DNA of 33,832 nucleotides from the NCBI GenBank assembly GCA_019242175.1, contig JAFAVZ010000622.1, positions 1-33,832 of the forward strand. Reading direction: 5' to 3'. A program made the translations under genes and the position numbers. The stretch is from Acidobacteriota bacterium (GTDB lineage: Bacteria; Acidobacteriota; Thermoanaerobaculia; Gp7-AA8). Positions 7,436 to 14,512 of this stretch are shown here, one piece after another. The first letter of the stretch is position 1, and each line of letters opens with the position of its first letter. The notes below the pieces were generated by a model. It ran no database searches, was not told the origin of the DNA, and saw only the letters and a list, made by a program, of their open reading frames with translations.

Positions 7436-9337
7436 ATGCGTAAGTTCCTCATTTTCCTGGTCATCCTCATCATCACGGTCCCGGCGGGCGCGGCGTGGCG
7501 CAGGGCGGGGCTATTTGGCGCCGATGTCCGCGCGCTCATCGTCGATCCCTCCAATCCCGACACCCTCTACCTCGGCACCAGTGGCGGCGAGCTTTACGTC
7601 AGCCACGACGGTGCGCGCAGCTGGTCCTTGCCCCGCGGCGGGATGCCGTTCGCGGGCTACGTCGTCGACAACCTCATGCTCGATCGCAAAGGGCGGCTCT
7701 GGGCCGCTTGCTGGGGGCTGTGGGGCGGTGGCGTGATCGCCGTCTCCGAAGACGGCGGCAAGACGTGGGCGCGGCGGGACGCGGGACTCGAAGATTTCTC
7801 CGTCCGCGCCATCGCCATCGATCCGAAAGACGACGACTTCCTCCTCGTCGGTGGCCTGACCGGCGTGTATCGCAGCGCGAACGCCGGCGAGACGTGGGAG
7901 AAGATCTCCGATCAGGAAAACGTCGAGTCGCTGGCCATCGACCCGCGGTCGCGCGACCGCATCTACGTCGGCACCTGGCGCCAAGGTATCCGCACCGAAG
8001 ACGGCGGCAAGACCTGGAAGCTGATCAACAACGGGATGGTGCTCGACACCGACATGTTCTCGATCACGATCGAGCCGGACGATCCCGACAGCCTGTGGGT
8101 CTCGACCTGCGGCTGGGTCTACAACACGAAGAATCGCGGCGACCTCTGGACGCGCTACCGCGACGGTTTCAACAACCGGCGCATCCACGACATCGAAGTG
8201 GACGCCTGCAACCGCGACACGGTCTACGCCGGTTCCGTCGCCGGTCTCTACCGGTCGGAGGATCGCGGAAAGTCGTGGTATGTCGTGTCCGACGAAGGCC
8301 TCGTCGTCAACTCCATCGTCGTCCATCCCCAACGCCCGCGCCGCATCATCCTCGGCGTCGAAGGCGACGGCGTGTACGTCTCCAACGACGGCGCGAAGAC
8401 CTTCACCCGTTCCTCGGACGGCCTGCGCAATCTGCACATCACGACCGTCGTGGCCGATCCGCTCGTCCCGAACCGCGTGTTCGCGGCGGTGATGAACGGC
8501 GGCGCCGCCTCCGGCATCTATCGCTCCGATGACGCGGGCGCGAACTGGATGCGCGTCAGCACGACGAAGCTCCCCGAGATCCTGTCGCTCGCCGTCTCGC
8601 CCGACGTCGGTGGCGATCCGCATCTCGTCGCCGGTACGGAGAAGGGCTTCTTCTGGAGCAACGACGGCGTCGAGTGGACGCAGTCGGAGCCGGCGAATAC
8701 GCCGATCCGCGTCGACAAAGTCCTGCGCTTCAATCGTTCCCGTCTCTTCGCCGCGACGTCGGAAGGCGTGCTCACGTCGCGCGACGCGGGCAAGAGCTGG
8801 TATCGCCTCGCCGGCGCGGATGATCGTACGGTCGACATCGCCGTCGGCGCGCTCGGCCCGAATCCCGCGCTTTTCGCGCTCTCCGAAAGCGGCGTGAAGG
8901 TCTACGACGGTGCGGCGTGGAACACGATCGCCGACGCCCCGACGCGCGGCCGCACGCTCGCGATCCGCAAGCTGAACGGCTCGCAATTCGTCTTCGTCGC
9001 CGGCTTCCACGGCGTGAAGTCGGGCCGGGTCGACATCGACCGCATCTGGCACTCCGCCGAAGCTCCCGACGCGCAATACGCGTCGGTCTTCGGGAGCGCG
9101 AACGAGCTGTTCCTCACGTCCCGCCAGCAACGCGAAGTGCTCGTCGGCGACCCGGCGGAATCGGATTGGATGGCCCTTTCGCTGCCGTCGCGGAATACCG
9201 AGGTGACGACGATCTCGCGCGACCCGAACACGTCGGACCGGTTCTACGTGGGAACGCTCGGCGAAGGCGTGTACGTGTTCGAAGGCAAAGCGCAAAAGTA
9301 CGTGGCGCAAGCGCCGGAGATGGCTTCTTCCCGGTAG
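7436..9337 (+). CDS. Secreted Asp-box (BNR/sortilin-like) beta-propeller protein
   Basis: A 633-residue exported protein. The signal peptide MRKFLIFLVILIITVPAGAA is followed by a series of Asp-box repeats spaced about 45-60 residues apart (VSHDGARSW, VSEDGGKTW, RSANAGETW, RTEDGGKTW, RSEDRGKSW, VSNDGAKTF, RSDDAGANW, WSNDGVEW, TSRDAGKSW), interleaved with 'VDPSNPDTLYLGT'-like strands. This is the architecture of the VPS10/sortilin-like and glycosyl-hydrolase-BNR propellers found in secreted proteins of many bacteria. No catalytic motif could be recognised, and a binding or structural role is as likely as an enzyme. The gene stands alone between a repeat and the convergent unit at 9560. Its last 27 codons are duplicated downstream at 9402-9492, between two family II repeats. 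Confidence 0.9.
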   Translation: MRKFLIFLVILIITVPAGAAWRRAGLFGADVRALIVDPSNPDTLYLGTSGGELYVSHDGARSWSLPRGGMPFAGYVVDNLMLDRKGRLWAACWGLWGGGVIAVSEDGGKTWARRDAGLEDFSVRAIAIDPKDDDFLLVGGLTGVYRSANAGETWEKISDQENVESLAIDPRSRDRIYVGTWRQGIRTEDGGKTWKLINNGMVLDTDMFSITIEPDDPDSLWVSTCGWVYNTKNRGDLWTRYRDGFNNRRIHDIEVDACNRDTVYAGSVAGLYRSEDRGKSWYVVSDEGLVVNSIVVHPQRPRRIILGVEGDGVYVSNDGAKTFTRSSDGLRNLHITTVVADPLVPNRVFAAVMNGGAASGIYRSDDAGANWMRVSTTKLPEILSLAVSPDVGGDPHLVAGTEKGFFWSNDGVEWTQSEPANTPIRVDKVLRFNRSRLFAATSEGVLTSRDAGKSWYRLAGADDRTVDIAVGALGPNPALFALSESGVKVYDGAAWNTIADAPTRGRTLAIRKLNGSQFVFVAGFHGVKSGRVDIDRIWHSAEAPDAQYASVFGSANELFLTSRQQREVLVGDPAESDWMALSLPSRNTEVTTISRDPNTSDRFYVGTLGEGVYVFEGKAQKYVAQAPEMASSR

Positions 9338-9346
9338 AAAAACGAA

Positions 9347-9398
9347 CGTGGGGGCGGGCTTCAGCCCGCCCCAGGACCGGCTGAAGCCGGTCCTCCCA
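9347..9398. repeat. Family II double-hairpin repeat
   Basis: First hairpin gggcgggcttcagcccgcccc, second aggaccggctgaagccggtcct. It begins 10 nt after the propeller gene's stop and separates the real gene end from its duplicated tail. Confidence 0.9.
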
Positions 9399-9401
9399 TT
9401 C

Positions 9402-9492
9402 CCTCGGCACGCTCGGCGGAGGCGTGTACGTGTTCGAAGGCAAGGCGCAGAAGTACGTGGCGCAAGCGCCAGAGAAGGCGAGCTCGCGCTGA
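9402..9492 (+). pseudogene. Duplicated 3' tail of the propeller gene
   Basis: Reads GTLGGGVYVFEGKAQKYVA..., ending SSR and stop. It matches the last 27 residues of the gene ending at 9337, with two replacements (E to G, M to K). The DNA differs mainly at third positions. The final Ser-Ser-Arg-stop is tct-tcc-cgg-tag in the gene and agc-tcg-cgc-tga here, all synonymous. It has no start codon and is not expected to be translated alone. Confidence 0.85.
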
Positions 9493-9496
9493 CAAA

Positions 9497-9547
9497 CGTG
9501 GGGACGGGCTTCAGCCCGTCCCAGGACCGGCTGAAGCCGGTCCTCAC
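9497..9547. repeat. Family II double-hairpin repeat
   Basis: Second copy at this locus, with stems gggacgggcttcagcccgtcc and aggaccggctgaagccggtcct. It closes the region between the convergent propeller and BamE-like genes. Confidence 0.9.
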
Positions 9548-9559
9548 ATTTCATCTCCA

Positions 9560-10012
9560 TTACCGCGGGTCGAAGTAGCGCACTGCCAGCATCGGCAGGC
9601 CTCGTTCCTTGTTCTCCGTCATCACCACGAACACATTCGGCGTTTTTGCGTCGTAGATGATCGTCGCGTAGGGCTTCATCACGCGAGGGGCGCCGAGGAG
9701 TTGAGCGAGCGCGGTCTTCTGTTCGTCGAACGCCTGGTGCACCTCGGGCAGCATGCCGAAGAGCTCGAAGCGGATCGAGGTCAGCCGGTTCTGCCGGAAC
9801 TGCAGCGTGAGCGCCTTCGTCGACGTGTAGTCGATCAGCAGCTCATCCTCGTCGCGGCCCTTCTTCGCCTGCCACGCGTTGTCGGAGAGCGTCTTCATCA
9901 CCGCGGCGCGGGGCATGCCCACGGTCAGGTGAAACGATTCCGGCGTCATCCAGCCGGTGCGCGTCGCCGCCGGCAGCGCGGTGGCGACGAGGAGCACGAT
10001 CGCGTGCAGCAT
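9560..10012 (-). CDS. Small exported protein, possibly BamE/SmpA-like
   Basis: A 150-residue protein with a signal peptide (MLHAIVLLVATALPAAT) and a mature domain of about 130 residues. The pattern FHLTVGMPRAAVMKTLSDNA, then an acidic DEDELLIDYTSTKALTLQF and NRLTSIRFELFGML, resembles the SmpA/OmlA (BamE) fold, where a 'vGmtr.eV...lG' helix is followed by three strands. There is no lipobox Cys. The start at 10012 overlaps the eda stop by 1 nt (TGATG), so it is the second gene of an eda unit; a longer frame into eda is rejected because the signal peptide begins here. Function unknown; the BamE-like fold is inference. Confidence 0.75.
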   Translation of the reverse strand: MLHAIVLLVATALPAATRTGWMTPESFHLTVGMPRAAVMKTLSDNAWQAKKGRDEDELLIDYTSTKALTLQFRQNRLTSIRFELFGMLPEVHQAFDEQKTALAQLLGAPRVMKPYATIIYDAKTPNVFVVMTENKERGLPMLAVRYFDPR

Positions 10013-10689
10013 CAGTGGACGTAAGCCTCGGGCTGCAACAGATGCCGACGCCCGTTGAGGATCGAGATCGCCATCGTGACGCGGCGTCCGATCTCGTCCC
10101 ACTGCTGATTGCGCACGAGGTCGGGCACGGCGAGCGAGGCGCCGAGGTTGACGGCGATGCAGCCGGCGTCGAGATAGGTATCGATCTCGTCGAGCGGCAC
10201 CGGGCCGCCGGCGAGCATCGGGATGTCGCGGATCGGGCCGCGGAGCGTGCGGATGTAGTCGGGGCCGCCGAGGAAGTGGGCGGGGAAGATTTTGACGATG
10301 TCCGCGCCCGTTTCCCAGGCGTGGATGATCTCCGTCGCCGTGCCGGCGCCGGCGATGCAGAGCAGGTCGTTCTCGTTCGCGTATTCGACGACCTGCGGGT
10401 TCATGTGCGGCGAGACGATGACGTCCGCCCCTGCACGCCGGGCGAGCGCTGCGTCGTTCGAGCTGCGGACGGTGCCGGCGGCGATGATCACTTCGCTCGC
10501 GGCGAATTTCTGCGCGAAACGCGACATCAATTCGAAAGCGTCCGGCGTGGTGAGCGTGACTTCGAGGATGCGGATGCCGTTCTTCGCATACGCATCGGCC
10601 ACCGCCTCGGCGGCCTCGACACTGTCCTCGCGGACGACGCCGATCACCTGCTCATGCCGCACTTTTTCAAGGAGAAGTTTGCGTGACAT
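10012..10689 (-). CDS. eda: 2-dehydro-3-deoxy-phosphogluconate (KDPG) aldolase
   Basis: Class I aldolase that cleaves KDPG to pyruvate and glyceraldehyde-3-phosphate in the Entner-Doudoroff pathway; relatives also act on KHG. The 225-residue length fits. EVTLTTP with the catalytic Glu43 and DIVKIFPAHFLGG with the Schiff-base Lys133 are both in place, as are AAGTV and the phosphate-binding AGGPV and GASLAV segments. It starts at the ATG at 10689 without a Shine-Dalgarno but with an extended -10-like TGCTAACCT only 6 nt upstream, predicting a leaderless mRNA. No edd or gnd gene is near. The related DgoA aldolase cannot be excluded. Confidence 0.93.
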   Translation of the reverse strand: MSRKLLLEKVRHEQVIGVVREDSVEAAEAVADAYAKNGIRILEVTLTTPDAFELMSRFAQKFAASEVIIAAGTVRSSNDAALARRAGADVIVSPHMNPQVVEYANENDLLCIAGAGTATEIIHAWETGADIVKIFPAHFLGGPDYIRTLRGPIRDIPMLAGGPVPLDEIDTYLDAGCIAVNLGASLAVPDLVRNQQWDEIGRRVTMAISILNGRRHLLQPEAYVH

Positions 10690-10695
10690 GAGGAA

Positions 10696-10704
10696 AGGTT
10701 AGCA
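10696..10704 (-). promoter_or_regulatory. Extended -10-like element of eda
   Basis: TGCTAACCT on the minus strand ends 6 nt before the ATG at 10689, placing the expected TSS at or next to the A of the ATG. Confidence 0.45.
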
Positions 10705-10713
10705 CGCACGTGG

Positions 10714-10795
10714 GCGGGAAAATGTAGGGCCGGCTCTCCAGCCGGCCCAGCGTCGATATTGGCCCGGCTAGAGAGCCGGCCCTACATTTTCCCGC
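10714..10795. repeat. Family I palindromic element, short form
   Basis: Inverted arms gcgggaaaatgtagggccgg.../...ccctacattttcccgc surround a short core, cagcgtcgatatt. It fills the space between eda and the kinase gene; the kinase stop TAA begins at its edge (10796). Each arm holds a ccggctctccagccgg-type mini-hairpin. The sequence after the second arm has a short T run, so weak terminator activity is possible. Confidence 0.9.
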
Positions 10796-13084
10796 TTAGT
10801 GCAAACGCGCCGTCAGTCTGCGGAAAGCGACCTCGTCGCGTAAACCATCCAATCTCGGATCGACTTCGAGGAAGACCATCCACGACGAGCGGTCGTCGTA
10901 GGCGCGTTGCAGGCGGTTCATCGCCTCTTCTTTTTCGCCCAATCCGGCGTTGATCACGGCCAGGTCGTAGTGCGAAACGTAACGCGTCTCTTCCTGCTCG
11001 TGCAGCACCTGCAGCACACGTTTCGCCTCCGCGCTCTTGCCCGCGATGGCGTACGTGTGGCCGAGCATCGCGAGCAGGATCGGCGAGCGCTCGACTTCCA
11101 TGGCGCGACGGAAGGCGTCGACCGCCTCGTCATAACGGCGTTGTTGCCCGAGGGCGAGGCCGAGCCAGCCGTGGGCGGGGATGAAATGCTCGTCGAGCTC
11201 GAGCGCCTTGCGGAAACGACGCACGGCGGATTCGTAATCGCGAGCGAAGAAAAACGGCCAGCCGGCGTGCACGCCGATGATGAGCGACAACGGATCGAGA
11301 TCCGCGGCGCGGTTGATTTGCTGGATCGCCTCATCGAAACGGCCGCGCGCGCAGAGGAGCATGCCGTAGCCGTCGTGCGCCGTCGCGTAATTCGGATTGA
11401 GCTCGATCGCCTTCTTGTACGCGCTTTCCGCGCCTTCCCAATCCCAGTCGTACCACCAGAGCACCGCGCCGAGCGATGCCCACGCTTCGGCGAGACTCTC
11501 ATCGATCTCGATCGCCTTCTGCGCAGCGGCTTTCGCCTTCGGCATCGTGTCCTGCGGCAACAGCGGAACGTTCGTCGCGAGACTGACGAAGCTGTCCGCG
11601 AGCCCGGCGTACGCGCTGGCAAACGAGGGATCGGAATCGATGGCATCGCGGAAAAATCCGATCCCGCGTTTCAGCGACTCCTCGGTCCGTTTGTTCCAGT
11701 GATAGCGACCCTTGAGATACAGCTGATACGCCTCGGTGTTCTCGGTCGTGCGTTTGCGGAGCTTCTTCTTCTCCGCGCCGGTGAGCCTGAGGCGGAGCTT
11801 GTCGGCGATCTCGCCGGACATCTCTTCCTGCAGCTGCACGAGGTCGGCGAGCTCGCGGTTGTACGTCTCACCCCAGAGCTGCGAGCCGTCGACGGAATCG
11901 ACCAATTCGACGTTGATCAGCAGCCGCTCGCCAATCTGCTGCAACCGTCCCGACAGCACGGCGCGAACGCGCAGCTCGCGGCCGACGGCTTGCGCGTCGG
12001 CATCGCGGCCGCGGTAACGGAACACCGTGCTCCGCGCCATCACCTTCAGCTTCGGCAGTTGCGATAGCTTGTTGATGATGCCTTCCGTGATGCCTTCGCT
12101 GAGGTACTCGGCATTCGGATCGTTTGTGACGTTGCGGAACGGCAGGACGGCGATCGAGTCGATCGACGACGTACCGCGTTTGCGCCGCCGCGTGACCTGC
12201 TCCAGCAGCGGCGACTTCATGATCGACGAGCTGCTGCCGATCGCGCGCAGCGTGAGCGAGAGATCGCGCGCCGACTGGAACCGCGCGCCGGCCGATTTCT
12301 CGACACAGCCTTCGATGATGCGTTGCACTTCCTGCGGTACCACGGCGGCCAGCTCGTCGCGCGGCAGGTCTTCCTTGAGGATCGCGGCGATCGTCGCCGC
12401 ACCGGATTGACGATGGAACGGCTTCTTCGCCGTCACCATCTCGAAGAGGACGCAGCCGAGGGAGAAGATGTCGGCCGTCGGGTCGACGACCTCGCCGCGC
12501 AGCTGTTCGGGCGACATGTAGCCGAGCGTGCCGATCACCGTGCCAGGGTCGGTCTGGAACCATTTCGCGGTCGGCATGTCCCCTTCGTCCTGCTGGGCCG
12601 CGAGCATCGGATCGTGCTGCGCGAGGCCGAAGTCGAGAATCTTCACGCGTCCGTCTGCCGTAAGGAAGATGTTCTCCGGCTTGAGATCGCGATGCACCAC
12701 CGACTTCGAATGCGCCGCCGCCAATCCCTCGGCGATCTCTGCGCCGACGTCGACCGCCTTGCGCCAATTCAGCGGCGCTTCCTCGATGCGCTTGCGCAGC
12801 GTCTTGCCTTCCAACAGTTCGGTGACGACGAAGAACGTGCCGTCGTGCGAGCCAAAATCATGGATGGCCAGGATGTTCGGATGGGAGAGCGCGGCAACGG
12901 CGCGCGCCTCGCGCTCGAAGCGGCCGATGGAATCGGGATCGTGCGCCGAATCCTTCGCCAGAACCTTGATCGCGATCTCTCGCCCCAGGCGCGGATCGCG
13001 GCCCCGATAAACCTGGCCCATGCCTCCTTCGCCGAGGAGTCCGAGCACTTCGTAGGGACCGATGCGCGTGCCGGCGGGGAGCAT
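10796..13084 (-). CDS. Ser/Thr protein kinase with TolB-like and TPR domains
   Basis: A 762-residue soluble signalling protein. The kinase domain (about 10-275) has the glycine loop GLLGEGGMGQVYRG, the ATP-binding Lys40 (IAIKVL), HRDLKPEN at 131-138, DFG at 151-153, and SPEQ for APE. Residues about 310-435 (SIAVLPFRNVTNDPNAEYLS, LKVMARSTVFRYRG, VRAVLSGRLQQIGERLLINV) match the FlgO/TolB-like N-terminal domain often found between a kinase or cyclase and TPRs. From about 455 there are roughly seven TPRs (for example AEAWASLGAVLWW, FIPAHGWLGLALGQQRRYDE). There is no transmembrane segment, unlike many bacterial Hanks-type kinases. It is head-to-head with mglA across 60 nt. Target unknown. Confidence 0.93.
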   Translation of the reverse strand: MLPAGTRIGPYEVLGLLGEGGMGQVYRGRDPRLGREIAIKVLAKDSAHDPDSIGRFEREARAVAALSHPNILAIHDFGSHDGTFFVVTELLEGKTLRKRIEEAPLNWRKAVDVGAEIAEGLAAAHSKSVVHRDLKPENIFLTADGRVKILDFGLAQHDPMLAAQQDEGDMPTAKWFQTDPGTVIGTLGYMSPEQLRGEVVDPTADIFSLGCVLFEMVTAKKPFHRQSGAATIAAILKEDLPRDELAAVVPQEVQRIIEGCVEKSAGARFQSARDLSLTLRAIGSSSSIMKSPLLEQVTRRRKRGTSSIDSIAVLPFRNVTNDPNAEYLSEGITEGIINKLSQLPKLKVMARSTVFRYRGRDADAQAVGRELRVRAVLSGRLQQIGERLLINVELVDSVDGSQLWGETYNRELADLVQLQEEMSGEIADKLRLRLTGAEKKKLRKRTTENTEAYQLYLKGRYHWNKRTEESLKRGIGFFRDAIDSDPSFASAYAGLADSFVSLATNVPLLPQDTMPKAKAAAQKAIEIDESLAEAWASLGAVLWWYDWDWEGAESAYKKAIELNPNYATAHDGYGMLLCARGRFDEAIQQINRAADLDPLSLIIGVHAGWPFFFARDYESAVRRFRKALELDEHFIPAHGWLGLALGQQRRYDEAVDAFRRAMEVERSPILLAMLGHTYAIAGKSAEAKRVLQVLHEQEETRYVSHYDLAVINAGLGEKEEAMNRLQRAYDDRSSWMVFLEVDPRLDGLRDEVAFRRLTARLH

Positions 13085-13095
13085 GAACGGCCCGT

Positions 13096-13112
13096 ATTCT
13101 AAGTGCTAATCT
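13096..13112. promoter_or_regulatory. Divergent -10-like elements, kinase/mglA
   Basis: Minus-strand TAGAAT (13096-13101) lies 11 nt before the kinase ATG. Plus-strand extended TGCTAATCT (13104-13112) lies 32 nt before the mglA ATG. The two sites are 2 bp apart, so polymerase binding at one should exclude the other. Confidence 0.4.
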
Positions 13113-13144
13113 GTATCGCGGTCCGACACGGAGAACGCCAGCAA

Positions 13145-14008
13145 ATGGTCCTCATCAATAAAGCCATTAATGAAGTCACGGTCAAGCTCGTGTACTACGG
13201 GCCAGGTCTCTGCGGAAAGACGACGAACCTCGAAAAGATCTACGCGAATCCGAAGCTCGAGAACAAAGGCAAGATGATCTCGATGTCGACGGAGACCGAC
13301 CGCACGCTCTTCTTCGACTTCATGCCGATGGAGCTCGGCACGATCGCGGGCCAAAAGGTGCGCGTGCAGCTTTACACGGTGCCGGGCCAGGTGTTCTACG
13401 ACGCGACGCGCAAGCTCGTGCTGCGCGGTGCAGACGGCGTGGTGTTCGTCGCCGACTCGCAACGGACGATGCAGAACGCGAACCTCGAAAGCCTCGAGAA
13501 TCTGCGCACGAACCTGCGCGTGAACCGCATCGATCCCGACAAGGTCGCCATCGTGTTCCAGCTGAACAAACGCGACCTCCCCAATGTCTCGACGGTCGAA
13601 GAGATGACCGCGTATTTGCAGCCCGGCCATCATCCCGTCGTCGAAGCGACGGCGATCAACGGCGGCGGCGTGACGCAAACGCTGCGCACCGCCGTCGCGC
13701 AGATCCTGGACAACCTGAAGAAGAACGTCGACACGACGCTCTACGAACTGCCGCCGCTCTCCGCCCCCGACATGACCGCCCGCGCCGGCGTCACGCAGTC
13801 GTCGGCCGGCACGCCGAAGCTGTCCGTGACGCCGTTCATCGCCGAGGAGCCCGAGGAGGACCCGTTCGGGGATGTAGCGGTGGCGGAGATCGAGCCTTTC
13901 GCGGATGAGGCTGCGGCCGATCCCGCGTTGGAGTCGGCCCGCGCGCTCGTGCAGACGTTGGAACTGGCGCTGGAGCAAGCCCGCGAACACTTGCGGCGCT
14001 TGGAGTAG
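13145..14008 (+). CDS. mglA: MglA-type small Ras-like GTPase
   Basis: Bacterial Ras-like GTPase; MglA sets cell polarity for motility in Myxococcus and related proteins act in other phyla. From the ATG at 13145 (287 residues) it has INKAINEVTVKLVYYGPG, Walker A GPGLCGKTT (19-27), ETDRTLFFDF (switch I), YTVPGQVFYDATRK (PM3/switch II) and LNKRD (141-144), close to the MglA consensus. A frame starting at 13103 adds 14 residues without support; GGAG at 13130-13133 favours 13145. The GTPase core ends near residue 195. An unusual extension of about 90 residues follows, with a Pro/acidic linker and a terminal amphipathic helix, ESARALVQTLELALEQ. That helix-coding tail is repeated three more times downstream. 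No MglB/roadblock gene is next to it. Confidence 0.93.
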   Translation: MVLINKAINEVTVKLVYYGPGLCGKTTNLEKIYANPKLENKGKMISMSTETDRTLFFDFMPMELGTIAGQKVRVQLYTVPGQVFYDATRKLVLRGADGVVFVADSQRTMQNANLESLENLRTNLRVNRIDPDKVAIVFQLNKRDLPNVSTVEEMTAYLQPGHHPVVEATAINGGGVTQTLRTAVAQILDNLKKNVDTTLYELPPLSAPDMTARAGVTQSSAGTPKLSVTPFIAEEPEEDPFGDVAVAEIEPFADEAAADPALESARALVQTLELALEQAREHLRRLE

Positions 14009-14013
14009 AAGAA

Positions 14014-14065
14014 CGTGGGGACCGCCTTCAGCCGGTCCCGGAGCGGGCTGAAGCCCGCTCCCACG
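14014..14065. repeat. Family II repeat, mglA array copy 1
   Basis: The hairpin near ggaccgccttcagccggtcc has one stem mismatch (c for g) compared with copies 2-4; the second hairpin is ggagcgggctgaagcccgctcc. In the mglA frame the element is open and in phase with both flanking tails. Confidence 0.9.
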
Positions 14066-14146
14066 TTGGAGTCGGCCCGCGCGTTGGTGCAAACGTTGGA
14101 ACTGGCGCTGGAGCAGGCTCGCGAACACTTGCGGCGCCTGGAGTAA
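14066..14146 (+). pseudogene. mglA 3' tail, duplicate 1 (frame intact)
   Basis: Encodes the final 26 residues of the GTPase again (LESARALVQTLELALEQ..., ending RRLE and stop). Seven nucleotides differ from the functional tail and all are synonymous, including tag/taa. The unit is 138 bp (46 codons), so this copy is in frame with mglA beyond the TAG at 14006-14008. Confidence 0.88.
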
Positions 14147-14150
14147 GGAA

Positions 14151-14202
14151 CGTGGGGACCGGCTTCAGCCGGTCCCGGAGCGGGCTGAAGCCCGCTCCCA
14201 CG
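14151..14202. repeat. Family II repeat, mglA array copy 2
   Basis: Perfect stems ggaccggcttcagccggtcc and ggagcgggctgaagcccgct; copies 2, 3 and 4 look identical. Confidence 0.9.
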
Positions 14203-14284
14203 TTGGAGTCGGCGCGCGCGTTCGTGCAGACGTTTGGAACTGGCGCTGGAGCAAGCTCGAGGGCACCTGCGGCGCTTGGAGTAA
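14203..14284 (+). pseudogene. mglA 3' tail, duplicate 2 (frameshifted)
   Basis: Same tail with a 1-nt insertion (acgtttgg for acgttgg) that breaks the frame. Most other changes are synonymous, with L to F and E to G as exceptions. Confidence 0.85.
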
Positions 14285-14288
14285 GGAA

Positions 14289-14340
14289 CGTGGGGACCGG
14301 CTTCAGCCGGTCCCGGAGCGGGCTGAAGCCCGCTCCCACG
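14289..14340. repeat. Family II repeat, mglA array copy 3
   Basis: Identical in sequence to the copy at 14151-14202, as far as I can read. Confidence 0.9.
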
Positions 14341-14419
14341 TGGGAGTCGGCGCGCGTTGGTGCAGACGTTGGAGCTCGCGCTGGAGCGGGCTCGAGAGCA
14401 CTTGCGGCGCCTAGAGTAA
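14341..14419 (+). pseudogene. mglA 3' tail, duplicate 3 (2-nt deletion)
   Basis: The most diverged tail: 2 nt are missing in the gcgcgcg run, and there are L to W and Q to R changes, but many synonymous differences (for example gag/gaa, gct/gcc, cga/cgc, cta/ttg). Confidence 0.85.
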
Positions 14420-14423
14420 GGAA

Positions 14424-14475
14424 CGTGGGGACCGGCTTCAGCCGGTCCCGGAGCGGGCTGAAGCCCGCTCCCACG
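14424..14475. repeat. Family II repeat, mglA array copy 4
   Basis: Last repeat of the array. Unique DNA with the promoter of the methyltransferase operon begins right after it. Confidence 0.9.
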
Positions 14476-14495
14476 TTTCGCGCGTCCACCTGCGA

Positions 14496-14501
14496 TACAG
14501 T
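14496..14501 (+). promoter_or_regulatory. -10-like element of the bacillithiol operon
   Basis: TACAGT, 11 nt before the ATG at 14513, within 21 bp of the end of the repeat array. No Shine-Dalgarno precedes the ATG, consistent with a leader of about 4 nt. Confidence 0.4.
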
Positions 14502-14512
14502 CCGCTCCGCGA

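Noticed and set aside
10907-12067. Plus-strand frame of 386 codons within the kinase gene
   Set aside because: Shadow of the kinase TPR region; composition bias and no recognisable fold.
13926-14475. CRISPR-like array of four repeats
   Set aside because: The 'spacers' are copies of the mglA 3' end, so this is a gene-tail/repeat tandem, not a CRISPR.
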